A DNA stretch of 64,000 nucleotides from Alphaproteobacteria bacterium (GCA_012103315.1 WLWZ01000007.1:160755-224754); one strand, 5' to 3'; numbered from the stretch's first letter, positions 9,294-18,409 are shown. A program made the numbers and translations. Notes: generated by a model not told the origin, from the letters alone.

Positions 9294-10550
9294 TTAAAAC
9301 TGGGTTTCTAAACGAAGACTGGCCGTGTTTTTGTCGTAATCACTGCCAACAACTGTAGAGTCCCGCGTCGCATGCTCAAAGCTCAATGATAGATATAAAT
9401 GACGGGACATTAAATACCGCGCGGATATTCCCGCAGTAATCAAATCATCTTCTCGCGTAATACCCTCATAATCATTTAAGGTATAGTTAAATGACGCATT
9501 TAAAAGAATATTTCGTTTTAATTCATGATCGACCGAAAGGTTATAACTGGTCGCGAAATACCCACCTGAATTCAATTGCGTGGTTTCTCGGACGGATCTG
9601 TTGATCGAGGTATTCGCGGTGGTCAGAGACGTCGCATTCCACGTTAGGGCACCACCAAACGTTGGACCCTCTATAGCCGCTAACGACACATCATCAACGC
9701 TCTGGCTTCGATACCCGGCAAATACATTCCCAAATAACTTTCCGCCAAAATCCAGCGTTGTCCCAGCAACTATTTCATAACCGTCAGAATTACGATTAAA
9801 TCCGCTGTCATCAGTTCCATCGTCATAATCGACGGTATTGTACGACACGCGAGCAAAGGCCTCAAAATCCCGTACAAGCTCGTAACCGAGTCTTGCACTA
9901 ACTTCATTGCGGGTACGATCCCGGTCGTCATTATTAATAATAGTGCCTGAAGATGTCAGCACATCATCATAAGCATAAATGCTTAATGTCGCATCCAGAT
10001 CAATGACAGCTCTATTAAATCGTTGGGTTAACCCGATTCCTGGATTAAACAGCGTATAATCGGTCGGATCTATCCCATTTACATTATCAGGGGACCCTCG
10101 TTCTTCATGCAGAAACGAATAGCCTGCATTAAAACGCGCTGTTGTATCGCGCTTGATATCAATGCGTCCATCGACCGAGGTGTTCAGATTAGTGTAATTC
10201 TCAGCCGAATTACTGGCGTAAGATCCAACCTCCGCTGAGACATCCAAATTGAGCTGATGATTGTTCCAATCTGACTGGAGCGACAATTCCGGCGTAATCT
10301 TCGTTATGAAATCATCTGAAGTATTCGTTTCTTCCGAAAAAATATTATCGTCATAATCTTCGGAAATCGACAGTTTGGGAAACAGTTTAAAACTACCAAG
10401 CCGTACACCGATTGGGTCATAGCTATTTCGAGATCGGTCACCAACTTCGACACCGCGTTGCGGGTTTTGAGCGGTGGCGTTGGTAGCCAAACCTACACTA
10501 ATAGCGGCAATGAGCGCACCTACGGCGGCGTTCGTTTTCAGATGTTTCAT
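9294..10550 (-). CDS. Outer-membrane beta-barrel protein of the EPS operon (BBP2_2 type)
   Basis: A 418-aa protein with a clean signal peptide (MKHLKTNAAVGALIAAISVG, cleavage after ATNATAQ). The rest is a succession of alternating polar/hydrophobic beta-strands with many Tyr and Asn residues, ending in the C-terminal aromatic pattern LRLETQF expected of an outer-membrane barrel. Opening motifs GVRLGSFKLFPKLSISEDYDDN resemble the beta-barrel family PF10082 that accompanies wza-wzc loci in alphaproteobacteria. A pore or docking role for EPS export is inferred from the position directly upstream of wza; it has not been shown by sequence. It is likely the first gene of the operon 10550-5572. Confidence 0.82.
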   Translation of the reverse strand: MKHLKTNAAVGALIAAISVGLATNATAQNPQRGVEVGDRSRNSYDPIGVRLGSFKLFPKLSISEDYDDNIFSEETNTSDDFITKITPELSLQSDWNNHQLNLDVSAEVGSYASNSAENYTNLNTSVDGRIDIKRDTTARFNAGYSFLHEERGSPDNVNGIDPTDYTLFNPGIGLTQRFNRAVIDLDATLSIYAYDDVLTSSGTIINNDDRDRTRNEVSARLGYELVRDFEAFARVSYNTVDYDDGTDDSGFNRNSDGYEIVAGTTLDFGGKLFGNVFAGYRSQSVDDVSLAAIEGPTFGGALTWNATSLTTANTSINRSVRETTQLNSGGYFATSYNLSVDHELKRNILLNASFNYTLNDYEGITREDDLITAGISARYLMSRHLYLSLSFEHATRDSTVVGSDYDKNTASLRLETQF

Positions 10551-10700
10551 TATGGTTAATACCGACTCGTACCAAGGATTCAGTGACTTATTGGAGCATA
10601 ACTATACCAGAATAACAGATTCGACAAGAGTTTCTTTGCCAGAACCGCAGCACTCACCACAAAATAAGTTCAGCAATTCAAGCTTAACCGGGTTCACTTT

Positions 10701-11348
10701 CTAGGCATCGTTAGGTGATGTTTGGTTCGGGTTTTCATTATCATTGTTATTGTTATTGTTATTGTTATTGTTATTGTTATTGTTATTGTTATTGTTATTG
10801 TTATTGTTATTGTTATTGTTATTGTTATTGTTATTGTTATTGTTATTGTTATTATCGTTGTTGCCAGCACCAGGTTGGACAACCAGTGCTGTAACAGTGG
10901 GTTTTTGTGCGATAACGTCAGCAACAACAGTTGGGGCCTGAGCGACATAGCGGGGATTAGCGCTTATCGTGTTCACGACCGCCGCGGCTTGTTGAACTGT
11001 CACCACCTGCGTTACCTGTTGAGAAATCGTAATAACTTCCGCCGGTGGTCGGCTAGCAGCCACTGTCGTAACAATAGCTGGTGCCAAAGCTCCACGCAGA
11101 GCTGCGGCATATCGAGCAATTGCAGCTGCCTGGGCTGGCGTTCTATCTACATTAAAGAGATTGCTAACCGCGGTAAGGAAATTTGCGTTCGACTGCCCTG
11201 GAAGATTCGCTGTCGTCAAGGCCAATAACGCATCCGCAGGTACATCAGTGGCATCCTGCGCATAAACGGATGTCGATGAAACTTGTCCGGCAACACTCAA
11301 TAGCGCGACAAGTACGAAAGTTGTAGCAAGGCGATAAATCTTATTCAT
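10701..11348 (-). CDS. Secreted protein with a 37-residue poly-asparagine tract, function unknown
   Basis: A 215-aa product from the ATG at 11348, chosen because GGGAGGAG (about 11356-11364, complement) precedes it by about 7 nt. A signal peptide (residues 1-30, ending SVYAQDA) is followed by a roughly 130-residue Ala/Val/Thr-rich domain, with phrases such as TPAQAAAIARYAAALRGAL and ISQQVTQVVTVQQAAAVV. Then come 37 consecutive Asn, bounded by Asp, and a short tail NENPNQTSPNDA. The tract is encoded by an almost pure 6-bp repeat, so its length could vary. I recognise no family. It stands 150 bp upstream of the EPS export operon on the same strand; a matrix or surface protein is a reasonable guess only. 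Confidence 0.7.
   Translation of the reverse strand: MNKIYRLATTFVLVALLSVAGQVSSTSVYAQDATDVPADALLALTTANLPGQSNANFLTAVSNLFNVDRTPAQAAAIARYAAALRGALAPAIVTTVAASRPPAEVITISQQVTQVVTVQQAAAVVNTISANPRYVAQAPTVVADVIAQKPTVTALVVQPGAGNNDNNNNNNNNNNNNNNNNNNNNNNNNNNNNNNNNNNNNNDNENPNQTSPNDA
10744..10853. repeat. Hexanucleotide tandem repeat (TTGTTA)x18, encodes poly-Asn
   Basis: About 110 bp of near-perfect TTGTTA repeats (AAT-AAC codons on the minus strand). Because the unit is 6 bp, slippage keeps the frame and changes only the number of Asn residues, in pairs. The long Val-Ile and Leu open frames on the plus strand are by-products of this repeat. Confidence 0.97.
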
Positions 11349-11862
11349 ATCAAACTCTCCTCCCAAAGGGGATTTACAGAATAATACACTACCTCAAGCC
11401 TCCGACATCCAAAAGCCGTGTATCTGCAGCATTCTATATAAAGAATATCCATAAAATCAACAGGTTTTATAATTATTTAGCGGATAAATTCAGCCATCGA
11501 ATATTAACTATAACCATTAAACATAGACTAAAATCTCTGCCGACATCGAAAACAGGCGGTCATTTGTTCCATCACATAGCCTTTGTCTCTTATCCGTGAC
11601 CGAATTTCGGGTTCGGTTGGAACCTTTGATTGCAACAGGATAAACATTAGCTATTGATAATAACGAGTTATAGAATTATTCCGGCAAGCCTACGCAAATA
11701 AAATGCTCGCTGAGAGTCCTCCAGCCTCCCAAGACTCTACAACGCGCTAATTTTAATAGCCACGTCACGCTTCAACGTTCGTTTACAACTAAGTCCGATA
11801 ATACTGGCCTTAAAAAGGGATTTTCCCTACAATCAAGCATCGTACGCGTTATCGAGTGGATC
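11349..11862. other. Divergent intergenic region without genes
   Basis: About 510 bp between the poly-Asn gene (minus) and the aminotransferase operon (plus). No open frame of coding character is visible. It should hold both promoters, but I cannot assign clear -35/-10 pairs. A small dyad AGGGATTTTCCCT lies at about 11816-11828, some 35 nt before the aminotransferase ATG, and could be an operator. Confidence 0.5.
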
Positions 11863-13290
11863 ATGTCGGACCTAATTTCCATAGAAGAATGCGAGAATTT
11901 TCCCATCGAAAAGATATGGGACCTGTATCGCCACTATGTCAGCGGCAGCCAAGTTGATTTAATCGCCTCATTTGGTTTTGGGCGTGACGTCTCCAATTAC
12001 GCTGAAGGCTGCTACATTTATACAAAAAATGGAGACAAAGTCCTTGATTTTACGGGCGGTATTGGCGTCTTAAACCACGGACACAACCATCCTCGTATTG
12101 TTGAAATACGGCGTAAATTTCAGGAACAACAGCGGATGGAAGTCCATAAGAACTTCTTCTCGCCCTATGTCGCCGCGTTAAGCCACAATTTGGCGCAGCT
12201 ATTGCCAGGCGATCTCGACGTTTCCTATTTCCCCAATTCAGGATCCGAAGCCGTCGAAGGCGCCGTCAAAATGGCGTATAAATATCACGGCGGGAAACGC
12301 CAGTATATTCTACACGCCGATATATCCTTTCACGGCAAACTTATGGGAGCCGCTAGTCTGACAGGCTCGCCGGAACTGCATTTCCATTTTCCTGGAATAT
12401 CCGGTGCTCGAAAATTTGAATTTGGCAACATTGATTCGGTACGCGACGTTGTCGCGGAACTCCGCCAAAGTACCGGTGGTTCAGATGTCTATGCGATTAT
12501 TCTAGAGCCAATGAGTGCCAGTAGCCTCCGCGAATGCTCTGCTGAATTCTTATTGTCGCTCAGAGAACTTTGCACCGCCGAGGACATCGTCCTTATCTTC
12601 GACGAGGTTTATACTGGCTGGGCAAAAACCGGCTCGCTTTTCTATTTCATGCGCCACGACGGCCTACTCCCAGACATTGTGACCTATGCAAAGTCGTTTG
12701 GTGGTGGAAAATCATCTATTTCAGGCTATACAGCGCGCACGCCAATTTTCAAAAAAGCCTATGACAACCTGCATGATGCAACTCTGCACAGTACAACCTA
12801 TTACGGTTTTGGCGAGGAATGCGCGACGGCGATTGAGGCGATCAATGTTGTCGTCGAGGAAAATTTCGTCGAACGGGCCCAAAATATTCATGAAAAACTT
12901 CGAGATGGCTTACATTCTCTACAAAACAAATACCCGGATTTAATTGAAGAAGTGCGTGGTACCGGTGCCTTACATGGCCTCATTTTAAAACCCAACCGGG
13001 CTGGAGAAATTCTTGGGAACCTAACCAAAACGCTTCCCTCCAATTTCTTTAAAGATGATCAGCTCATGAATAAGATTGTGACGGCGGCCGTCATATATGA
13101 GCTCTATCAATCCCATAAAGTCATGACTTATTACGGTTCTAATCGCGAAATCCCTCTAATCGCCGCCCCGTCTCTGATAGCTGAAGATTCTGACGTTGAT
13201 TGGTTTCTTGATGCACTCGACCAAAGTCTATCGCTCGGTTTCGTCAAACTGACCGGCAAATTTATAAAATCAAAGGTCTTGGGGCCCTAG
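11863..13290 (+). CDS. Class III (PLP) aminotransferase, substrate unknown
   Basis: A 475-aa fold-type I enzyme of the ornithine/diaminobutyrate aminotransferase family (PF00202). Visible are the cofactor-site segment NSGSEAVEGAVKMA near residue 130, FHGKLMGAASLTG near 165, the acidic pair in IILEPMSASS and LIFDEVYTGWAKTG, and the Schiff-base lysine in YAKSFGGGKSS near residue 275. Overall it resembles the diaminobutyrate (EctB-like) branch, but no ectA or ectC neighbour exists. It opens a four-gene plus-strand operon: small unknown protein 9 bp downstream, then GMC oxidoreductase and formyltransferase with overlapping start/stop codons. Transamination of an aldehyde or ketone produced by the GMC enzyme is an inference from this context. 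Confidence 0.82.
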   Translation: MSDLISIEECENFPIEKIWDLYRHYVSGSQVDLIASFGFGRDVSNYAEGCYIYTKNGDKVLDFTGGIGVLNHGHNHPRIVEIRRKFQEQQRMEVHKNFFSPYVAALSHNLAQLLPGDLDVSYFPNSGSEAVEGAVKMAYKYHGGKRQYILHADISFHGKLMGAASLTGSPELHFHFPGISGARKFEFGNIDSVRDVVAELRQSTGGSDVYAIILEPMSASSLRECSAEFLLSLRELCTAEDIVLIFDEVYTGWAKTGSLFYFMRHDGLLPDIVTYAKSFGGGKSSISGYTARTPIFKKAYDNLHDATLHSTTYYGFGEECATAIEAINVVVEENFVERAQNIHEKLRDGLHSLQNKYPDLIEEVRGTGALHGLILKPNRAGEILGNLTKTLPSNFFKDDQLMNKIVTAAVIYELYQSHKVMTYYGSNREIPLIAAPSLIAEDSDVDWFLDALDQSLSLGFVKLTGKFIKSKVLGP

Positions 13291-13299
13291 TTTAGTTTC

Positions 13300-13665
13300 A
13301 TGCCAAAGGCAAATCCTCAAGATAAGGCTAAACCCGAATTTTTAGCTTCTTTGCTTGCAGCAATGTTTCAAGATATCCGTGTCGCAACACCAATACGAAT
13401 TTTACAAAGTGCGACCTATATCAAAAATAGTCTGGACCAGGTTCCCCCGCCCTATCGTTACGGGCTGAAAATCTGCCCCCTGCTCGCCAACCTTGTGTCA
13501 CTGGTTATGTTTGGTAGACCTATTCAAAGCCTAAAGGATTGCCACGTTCCCCGCTTAATTGCGACGCTCCAAAAAACACCAATACTGGAAGGATATTGCA
13601 AGCTGGTCCGGACGCTGGGTCTCATTTCCCTGTATGATACGACCGGAACTGGAAGGCCTTCGTGA
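13300..13665 (+). CDS. Small protein coupled to the GMC oxidoreductase, unknown function
   Basis: A 121-aa protein, mostly helical, with one moderately hydrophobic segment (residues 58-75, LKICPLLANLVSLVMFG). No signal peptide and no family that I recognise. Its TGA overlaps the GTG start of the GMC oxidoreductase (GTGA), so the two are translationally coupled. Several GMC-type dehydrogenases have a small partner subunit that helps maturation or export (for example gluconate dehydrogenase subunit 3), and this protein may play a similar part, but I see no sequence match to those subunits. Confidence 0.6.
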   Translation: MPKANPQDKAKPEFLASLLAAMFQDIRVATPIRILQSATYIKNSLDQVPPPYRYGLKICPLLANLVSLVMFGRPIQSLKDCHVPRLIATLQKTPILEGYCKLVRTLGLISLYDTTGTGRPS

Positions 13666-15155
13666 CACTTTCACAGCCCGCATCGACTCTGACACCGAGT
13701 GTTATAGTTGAGTGTGAGTATCTGGTCATTGGCTCTGGCGCTGGAGGGTCCGTTGCCGCGCGCGAGCTTGCAAGAGCAGGACATGACGTTCTTGTTCTTG
13801 AAGAAGGACCACTTGCAAACACCGCCGAATTTGGAGAGACATCTCTTAGTAACCTCACACGCAAATTATACCGAAACGGGGGTATTCAACCTTTTTTGGG
13901 GAAGCCGACTATCGGATTCGGTGAAGGTAGCTGTGTTGGCGGCAGCACGGTTGTTAATGGCGGTCTTATTTGGCGAACACCAGAACGATTTCTAGACCAT
14001 TGGAAAACAAGAAAACAGATCCATGGCTACGGGACAGACGATCTAACGCCACATTTTGAGAAAATCGAACAAGCCCTCGGTGTGCAGCATCACACATTCC
14101 CAGATACGACAAATTTAGACAGCCAGGCTCTCGAAAATGGATGTAACGCGCTAGGTTGGAAGATTGTGCCTGTACCACGAGCCCTCAATGGCTGCGTGCA
14201 GGCTAATCAATGTGGTGCGGGCTGTCCGAGCGGTGGGAAACAAAGCATGCTCGTAAGCTATCTACCTGATGCGGTCAGCCATGGTGCCCGAATATTCCAC
14301 GGTGCACGTGTAACTCAGCTGCATCAATCACGCGGCAATATCACCCATGTTTCGGCTCAGATAGATGACGACGGTGGAACGCGGCAACTTAAAATCACAC
14401 CCCGCTTTGTCATCCTCGCCGCAGGTGCAATCCAAACACCATTTTTAATTAGAAAAAGTGGTATCAAATCAGTTGCTGGCAATCGGTTGGAGTTTCATAT
14501 CAACCTTCGGTTCGCAGCCACCTTTCGGGAACCCATAAACGCGCAGCAAGGCACAATCTTTACGACCCAGGTTCAGGAATTCATCGACGACGATCTTTTA
14601 ATAATGGCAACAAATTACCGGCCATCGTACGTCGCAGCGGCGTTAGCTCATTTTGACAACACAACTCTACAACGTTTTATGGATAACCAAGATCATGGCG
14701 GGCTTTTCGTTGCCCAGGTGAGACCTGACTGCACTGCCCAAATCTCAACAAGATTTGGCAAAAACCCCGTCGTCAAATATCAACTATCCAAACAAGATAT
14801 CATTAAAATACGGGATGCGATGGAGAAAACTGCTGAGTTGCTTTTTGCCAGCGGCGCAACAGAGATATATCTACCCATTCAAAATTCAGCATCGATCGCA
14901 ACATTGGACGGAGTACGTGACGTCGTCCGAAAATTAAGTCCCAAAGCTTTGCAAATGATATCCGTACATGCCATGGCATCTTGTGCAATGGGCATCGAAG
15001 AGAACTCCGCAGTAGACACCAACGGAAAGGTTTTAGGTGTCGATAACTTGTTCGTCTGCGATGCCAGTGTGCTGCCTTCTAACATCGGTGAAAGCCCCCA
15101 AGGAACGATCATGGCCATCGCGCATGAGATTATAGATAGGCATCTCCAACAATGA
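13662..15155 (+). CDS. GMC-family FAD-dependent oxidoreductase, GTG start
   Basis: A 497-aa flavoprotein of the glucose-methanol-choline family. The N-terminal dinucleotide-binding motif VIGSGAGGSVAARELARAG is at about residues 21-39 and the GMC signature GEGSCVGGSTVVNGGLIWRT near 88. The C-terminal segment with ISVHAMASCAMG, then VCDASVLPSNIGESPQGTIM, carries the usual active-site His/Asn region. It would oxidise an alcohol to an aldehyde or ketone. The GTG start is supported by GGAAGG 6 nt upstream and by the GTGA overlap with the preceding gene. It is linked by an ATGA overlap to the formyltransferase that follows. Cysteines in NQCGAGCPSGGKQS are typical of the alphaproteobacterial members. 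No signal peptide. Confidence 0.88.
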   Translation: MTLSQPASTLTPSVIVECEYLVIGSGAGGSVAARELARAGHDVLVLEEGPLANTAEFGETSLSNLTRKLYRNGGIQPFLGKPTIGFGEGSCVGGSTVVNGGLIWRTPERFLDHWKTRKQIHGYGTDDLTPHFEKIEQALGVQHHTFPDTTNLDSQALENGCNALGWKIVPVPRALNGCVQANQCGAGCPSGGKQSMLVSYLPDAVSHGARIFHGARVTQLHQSRGNITHVSAQIDDDGGTRQLKITPRFVILAAGAIQTPFLIRKSGIKSVAGNRLEFHINLRFAATFREPINAQQGTIFTTQVQEFIDDDLLIMATNYRPSYVAAALAHFDNTTLQRFMDNQDHGGLFVAQVRPDCTAQISTRFGKNPVVKYQLSKQDIIKIRDAMEKTAELLFASGATEIYLPIQNSASIATLDGVRDVVRKLSPKALQMISVHAMASCAMGIEENSAVDTNGKVLGVDNLFVCDASVLPSNIGESPQGTIMAIAHEIIDRHLQQ

Positions 15156-15916
15156 GGGATGAGAAACCCAAACTGTTCTTACTACTCGCCGAAGATCCAT
15201 TCTACACCCCGGCCTACGTAAGACACCTCCTTCAAACCTTTCCGGGTCAGATAACTGGCGCGGCTTTCGCTTCTGGGTTCTTGAGCTACAAGCGCATTTG
15301 GCGAACTTTGTTGATATACGGACTATGGGAATTCTTCAGGCACGGCGTAATCGTAACGGTCACGAATCTAACAGGAGGCCGAACCCATAACCTGCTCAAA
15401 GAACACAACGTTCCGATATACGAAATCCTGAGTTCCTCAGACCCCAACCTTGCAACAATTTTAAAAAACCAGGCGCCTCAATTGATCGTCTCTAACAATT
15501 GGCCATATCGATTAAAACAGAATGTGCTCGAAATTCCGTCAATCGCTGCGATAAACTTACACCTTGGAAAACTTCCGGCCTACAGAGGCGTGTTTCCTAT
15601 TTTCCACGCTTTATTACGCGGCGAAAAAGAGTTTGGAGTAACCGTCCACCATATGAATGAAAGCTTTGATGATGGACTAATTATCAATCAAGAAGCAATA
15701 TCAATTGACGCTCATGACACCCTATTCTCACTTTACCCAAAAGCCTTCGATTGCGGGACCCGACTTATCGGAAATGCCATCGAAGAAATTTCAGCCGACA
15801 ATACAACAACGGCACCTAACGGTCCTGAAGGAAAAAGTTATTTTTCTTATCCGACGATAGCTGAAATCGCTCGGTATAAACGGATAATGTTTCGACGATG
15901 GCTCAGGAGAATATGA
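15152..15916 (+). CDS. Formyltransferase-fold protein (10-formyl-THF dependent type)
   Basis: A 254-aa protein of the formyl transferase fold (PF00551). INLHLGKLPAYRGVFPIFHA at about residues 132-151 carries the catalytic Asn and His of the family. The third catalytic residue, Asp, sits in ESFDDGLIIN near 173, so the Asn-His-Asp set is complete. The usual SLLP of the folate-binding loop is replaced by GKLP. It lacks the C-terminal domain of methionyl-tRNA formyltransferase, so an amino-sugar or small-molecule amine is a more likely acceptor than tRNA. Its ATG overlaps the GMC stop (ATGA), making it the last gene of the operon starting at 11863. N-formylation of the amine made by the aminotransferase is the simplest pathway reading. 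Confidence 0.82.
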   Translation: MRDEKPKLFLLLAEDPFYTPAYVRHLLQTFPGQITGAAFASGFLSYKRIWRTLLIYGLWEFFRHGVIVTVTNLTGGRTHNLLKEHNVPIYEILSSSDPNLATILKNQAPQLIVSNNWPYRLKQNVLEIPSIAAINLHLGKLPAYRGVFPIFHALLRGEKEFGVTVHHMNESFDDGLIINQEAISIDAHDTLFSLYPKAFDCGTRLIGNAIEEISADNTTTAPNGPEGKSYFSYPTIAEIARYKRIMFRRWLRRI

Positions 15917-15948
15917 TTGTCTCTCCCATCGTTGTAAGAGCACGTACG

Positions 15949-17277
15949 TTAGTTCAATAACGCTGCGATCTTCTGACCTGCTTTTCGGCCCTCACGTACA
16001 GCATAATTCGTCCCGCGGTCCTCGGGGTAAATTTGGGTCATATTGCTCAGATAGAGCCCCGGAATCGGCGCCTCAAATGGCAGAATTGTTTTCGAATATG
16101 ACGTACCTACGATTGGCTGCGCGTATCGAGCCCGCCACACATGATATTCTTGGATCCAGCTTTCGCTAAATTTTGGAAACATGCGCTGAATATGTGGCAA
16201 GCTGAATTCAAAAATTTCCTTCTTGTTCATAGCATAAAGGGGGTCAGTGACCGGTAGATATTTTGACAAATACACTAAATGCCGGCCGTCGTAACCTTCA
16301 ATTGATTCAAAGTTTGTATGTTCAACGATTGCAACGAACGGAAAACTCGGATCATTTACATTCAGCCAATACGTTTCCGACAAAGAACGATCAAGTTCCA
16401 GAACCAAACAGATGTTCGCCAAATATGTGGTTTCGCCAAGTTTCATTACGAAATCAGGTCGGCAACTATCAGGTGATAAATCGCTCATCCCTAATATCTC
16501 GGCAAGAATTGGCGGAGCCGTCGTCGCGAGAACTGCATCGCTTTCATACATCTCATCAGGCGTTTGAACACCTGTAATTTTAGTCCCGTCAGATAGTAGT
16601 TGCTGTACAGATGTCGACGTCATCAAAGTCACGTCCAATTTACGCAACCTATCCACCAACTCATCACAGAACGAGCCAAATCCGCCACGATAATATCCCA
16701 GCATTTCGGCACCGTCTTTACTTCGGCTGCCGCCGCGAAGTTTTATCTTATTCCATATCCAAACTGCCGATACTTGCTCCCAGTATTCACCAAATTTTCC
16801 TCGTAACAATGGCTCCCACACCACCTGAAACGTGTGTTCGCCGCAAAGCTCCCTCAGCCAATCACCCGCTGTTTTGTCCTCTAAAGACCTCCAATCTGTA
16901 AAACGTCTCATCTTCAAAGATGTCAGGCCGAGGCGGAGCCTATTCACCAAGGAAATTGGCTTGAAGCGAATTAGGTCCAGGGGCGTGCTAAGTTTATAAA
17001 AATTATTGGCAAAATACATGCCAGTTCTTGAAGGCCTCCACACAATGTTATCGGCCAACCCCAATTCATCGATAAACCCTGTGATGTGAACATCATTGGT
17101 GAACCAATGATGATAAAACTTTTCCAACTGTGTTCCACCTACACCGAAGCTGCCGGCCAACCCTCCCAAATAATCCTCTTGTTCTAGGATCGTCACCCGT
17201 ATACCCGCACGCGCCATTTCGTAGGCGGCAGACAAGCCGGTGTAACCACCGCCGATAATCGTCACATGCGTAGCCAC
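15949..17277 (-). CDS. FAD/NAD(P)-dependent amine-oxidase-fold oxidoreductase
   Basis: A 442-aa flavoprotein. The N-terminal FAD-binding motif VTIIGGGYTGLSAAYEMARAG is at residues 5-25 and the second conserved strand LEQEDYLGGLAGSF at 31-44. KFYHHWFTND and YLSNMTQIYPEDRGTNYAVR near the C terminus are characteristic of a bacterial subgroup (PF01593-like, protoporphyrinogen-oxidase/desaturase fold) often found with GT2 enzymes in polysaccharide loci. The reaction is unknown. It is 48 bp downstream of the GT2 gene and is the last gene of the long minus-strand operon 25020-15949. It could oxidise a sugar or a polyprenyl-linked intermediate, but this is inference from context. Confidence 0.78.
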   Translation of the reverse strand: MATHVTIIGGGYTGLSAAYEMARAGIRVTILEQEDYLGGLAGSFGVGGTQLEKFYHHWFTNDVHITGFIDELGLADNIVWRPSRTGMYFANNFYKLSTPLDLIRFKPISLVNRLRLGLTSLKMRRFTDWRSLEDKTAGDWLRELCGEHTFQVVWEPLLRGKFGEYWEQVSAVWIWNKIKLRGGSRSKDGAEMLGYYRGGFGSFCDELVDRLRKLDVTLMTSTSVQQLLSDGTKITGVQTPDEMYESDAVLATTAPPILAEILGMSDLSPDSCRPDFVMKLGETTYLANICLVLELDRSLSETYWLNVNDPSFPFVAIVEHTNFESIEGYDGRHLVYLSKYLPVTDPLYAMNKKEIFEFSLPHIQRMFPKFSESWIQEYHVWRARYAQPIVGTSYSKTILPFEAPIPGLYLSNMTQIYPEDRGTNYAVREGRKAGQKIAALLN

Positions 17278-17325
17278 TACTTATTCCTCAGGAAAACCGA
17301 CGTTTAGGTGAATTCTATTTCTCGT

Positions 17326-18273
17326 TTACTCATGATCATCTCTTTGGACCGATCTAAATCCTCGACGGTCCGAAATAAGATAAAGCGGGCGTCTTTTAGA
17401 CTCCGCATATGTCCGCCCTACATATTCACCGATGATGCCAAGGCAAATCAGCTGTACGCCGCCAATAAAAAGTACGCTGGTGATTAATGCGGTCCAACCG
17501 GTAACAGGTTCACCAAAAATCCTCGCCACGAGAGCGTAGACTATAACCATCAATGCAACGGCAGATGTCAAAAACCCTAGAAGAGAGGCCAACCGTAAAG
17601 GACGTAGTGAAAATGAAAGAATCCCGTCTGCGGCAAACGCCATCATTTTCAACAGCGGGTATTTCGATTCTCCGGCAAAACGTGCCTCGCGGGAATATGG
17701 GAGCGCAACTTGACGAAACCCCGCCCAAGCGACCATACCCCGCGTAAAACGATCACGCTCTGGCATATCTAAAAGAGCTTGAACGACTTTCGTGTCCATC
17801 AAACGAAAGTCGCCGGTGTCACGCGGAATCTCGATGTCAGAAAGGCAGTTCAAAAATCGATAAAACACCGAAGCCGATGCCCTTTTGAACCATGTTTCGC
17901 CATCGCGAGACACACGCTGCCCAAAGACGACTTCGAAACCTTCTTTCCACTTTTTAATCATGTCAGGAATAAGTTCGGGTGGATCCTGGCAATCAGCGTC
18001 CAATAGAATAACTGCGTCACCCATGGCGTTTTCAAGCCCGGCAATTATAGCAAGTTGATGGCCGAAATTTCGTGACAAACGTATACCCCGAACGTGGTCA
18101 TCCCTCTCTTGAAAACCACATATCCATTCCCAGGTACGATCCGCGCTTCCATCATCAATAAACAAAATTTCGTAGTCGATTTCGGATAATCCACCCAAAA
18201 CATTTTGTAATCTGGCATATGTTTGTTTTAGAACCGCCTCTTCGTTATAACCGGGCACAACCACCGAAATCAT
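17326..18273 (-). CDS. Glycosyltransferase family 2, GtrB/DPM1-like, membrane associated
   Basis: From the ATG at 18273 the product is 315 aa: ISVVVPGYNEEAVLKQTYAR (GT-A start), EILFIDDGSADRTWEW, VRGIRLSRNFGHQLAIIAGL and the DXD-type ILLDADCQDPPELIP. Two C-terminal membrane helices follow (about residues 230-300 of this form). This is the DPM1/GtrB/ArnC group that loads a sugar onto undecaprenyl phosphate. I prefer 18273 because AAGGAAG lies 7 nt upstream and the resulting length fits the family; the open frame extends to 18432, but that extension overlaps the preceding SDR and is not GT-like. ATGs at 18339 and 18333 are possible. The donor sugar is unknown. It lies between the SDR pair and the FAD oxidoreductase. 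Confidence 0.87.
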   Translation of the reverse strand: MISVVVPGYNEEAVLKQTYARLQNVLGGLSEIDYEILFIDDGSADRTWEWICGFQERDDHVRGIRLSRNFGHQLAIIAGLENAMGDAVILLDADCQDPPELIPDMIKKWKEGFEVVFGQRVSRDGETWFKRASASVFYRFLNCLSDIEIPRDTGDFRLMDTKVVQALLDMPERDRFTRGMVAWAGFRQVALPYSREARFAGESKYPLLKMMAFAADGILSFSLRPLRLASLLGFLTSAVALMVIVYALVARIFGEPVTGWTALITSVLFIGGVQLICLGIIGEYVGRTYAESKRRPLYLISDRRGFRSVQRDDHE

Positions 18274-18409
18274 AACCTGACTTCCTTTTTGGGCGGCAAC
18301 ATCTCGCTCGGATCTAGATTTTGAATTTTGCATAGGCATCGCTACAGCACCGCTTTCGAATGATATCGGAAGGAGTAAACCACCATACTTATTACAAATT
18401 CGAAAACGA

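Noticed and set aside
10722..11228. Long plus-strand frames with poly-Val/Ile and poly-Leu
   Set aside because: They are the complement of the Asn-coding hexamer repeat and have no start signal or natural composition.
11863..13290. Ectoine-type EctB
   Set aside because: The aminotransferase resembles the diaminobutyrate branch, but no EctA or EctC gene is near and the partners are a GMC oxidoreductase and a formyltransferase.
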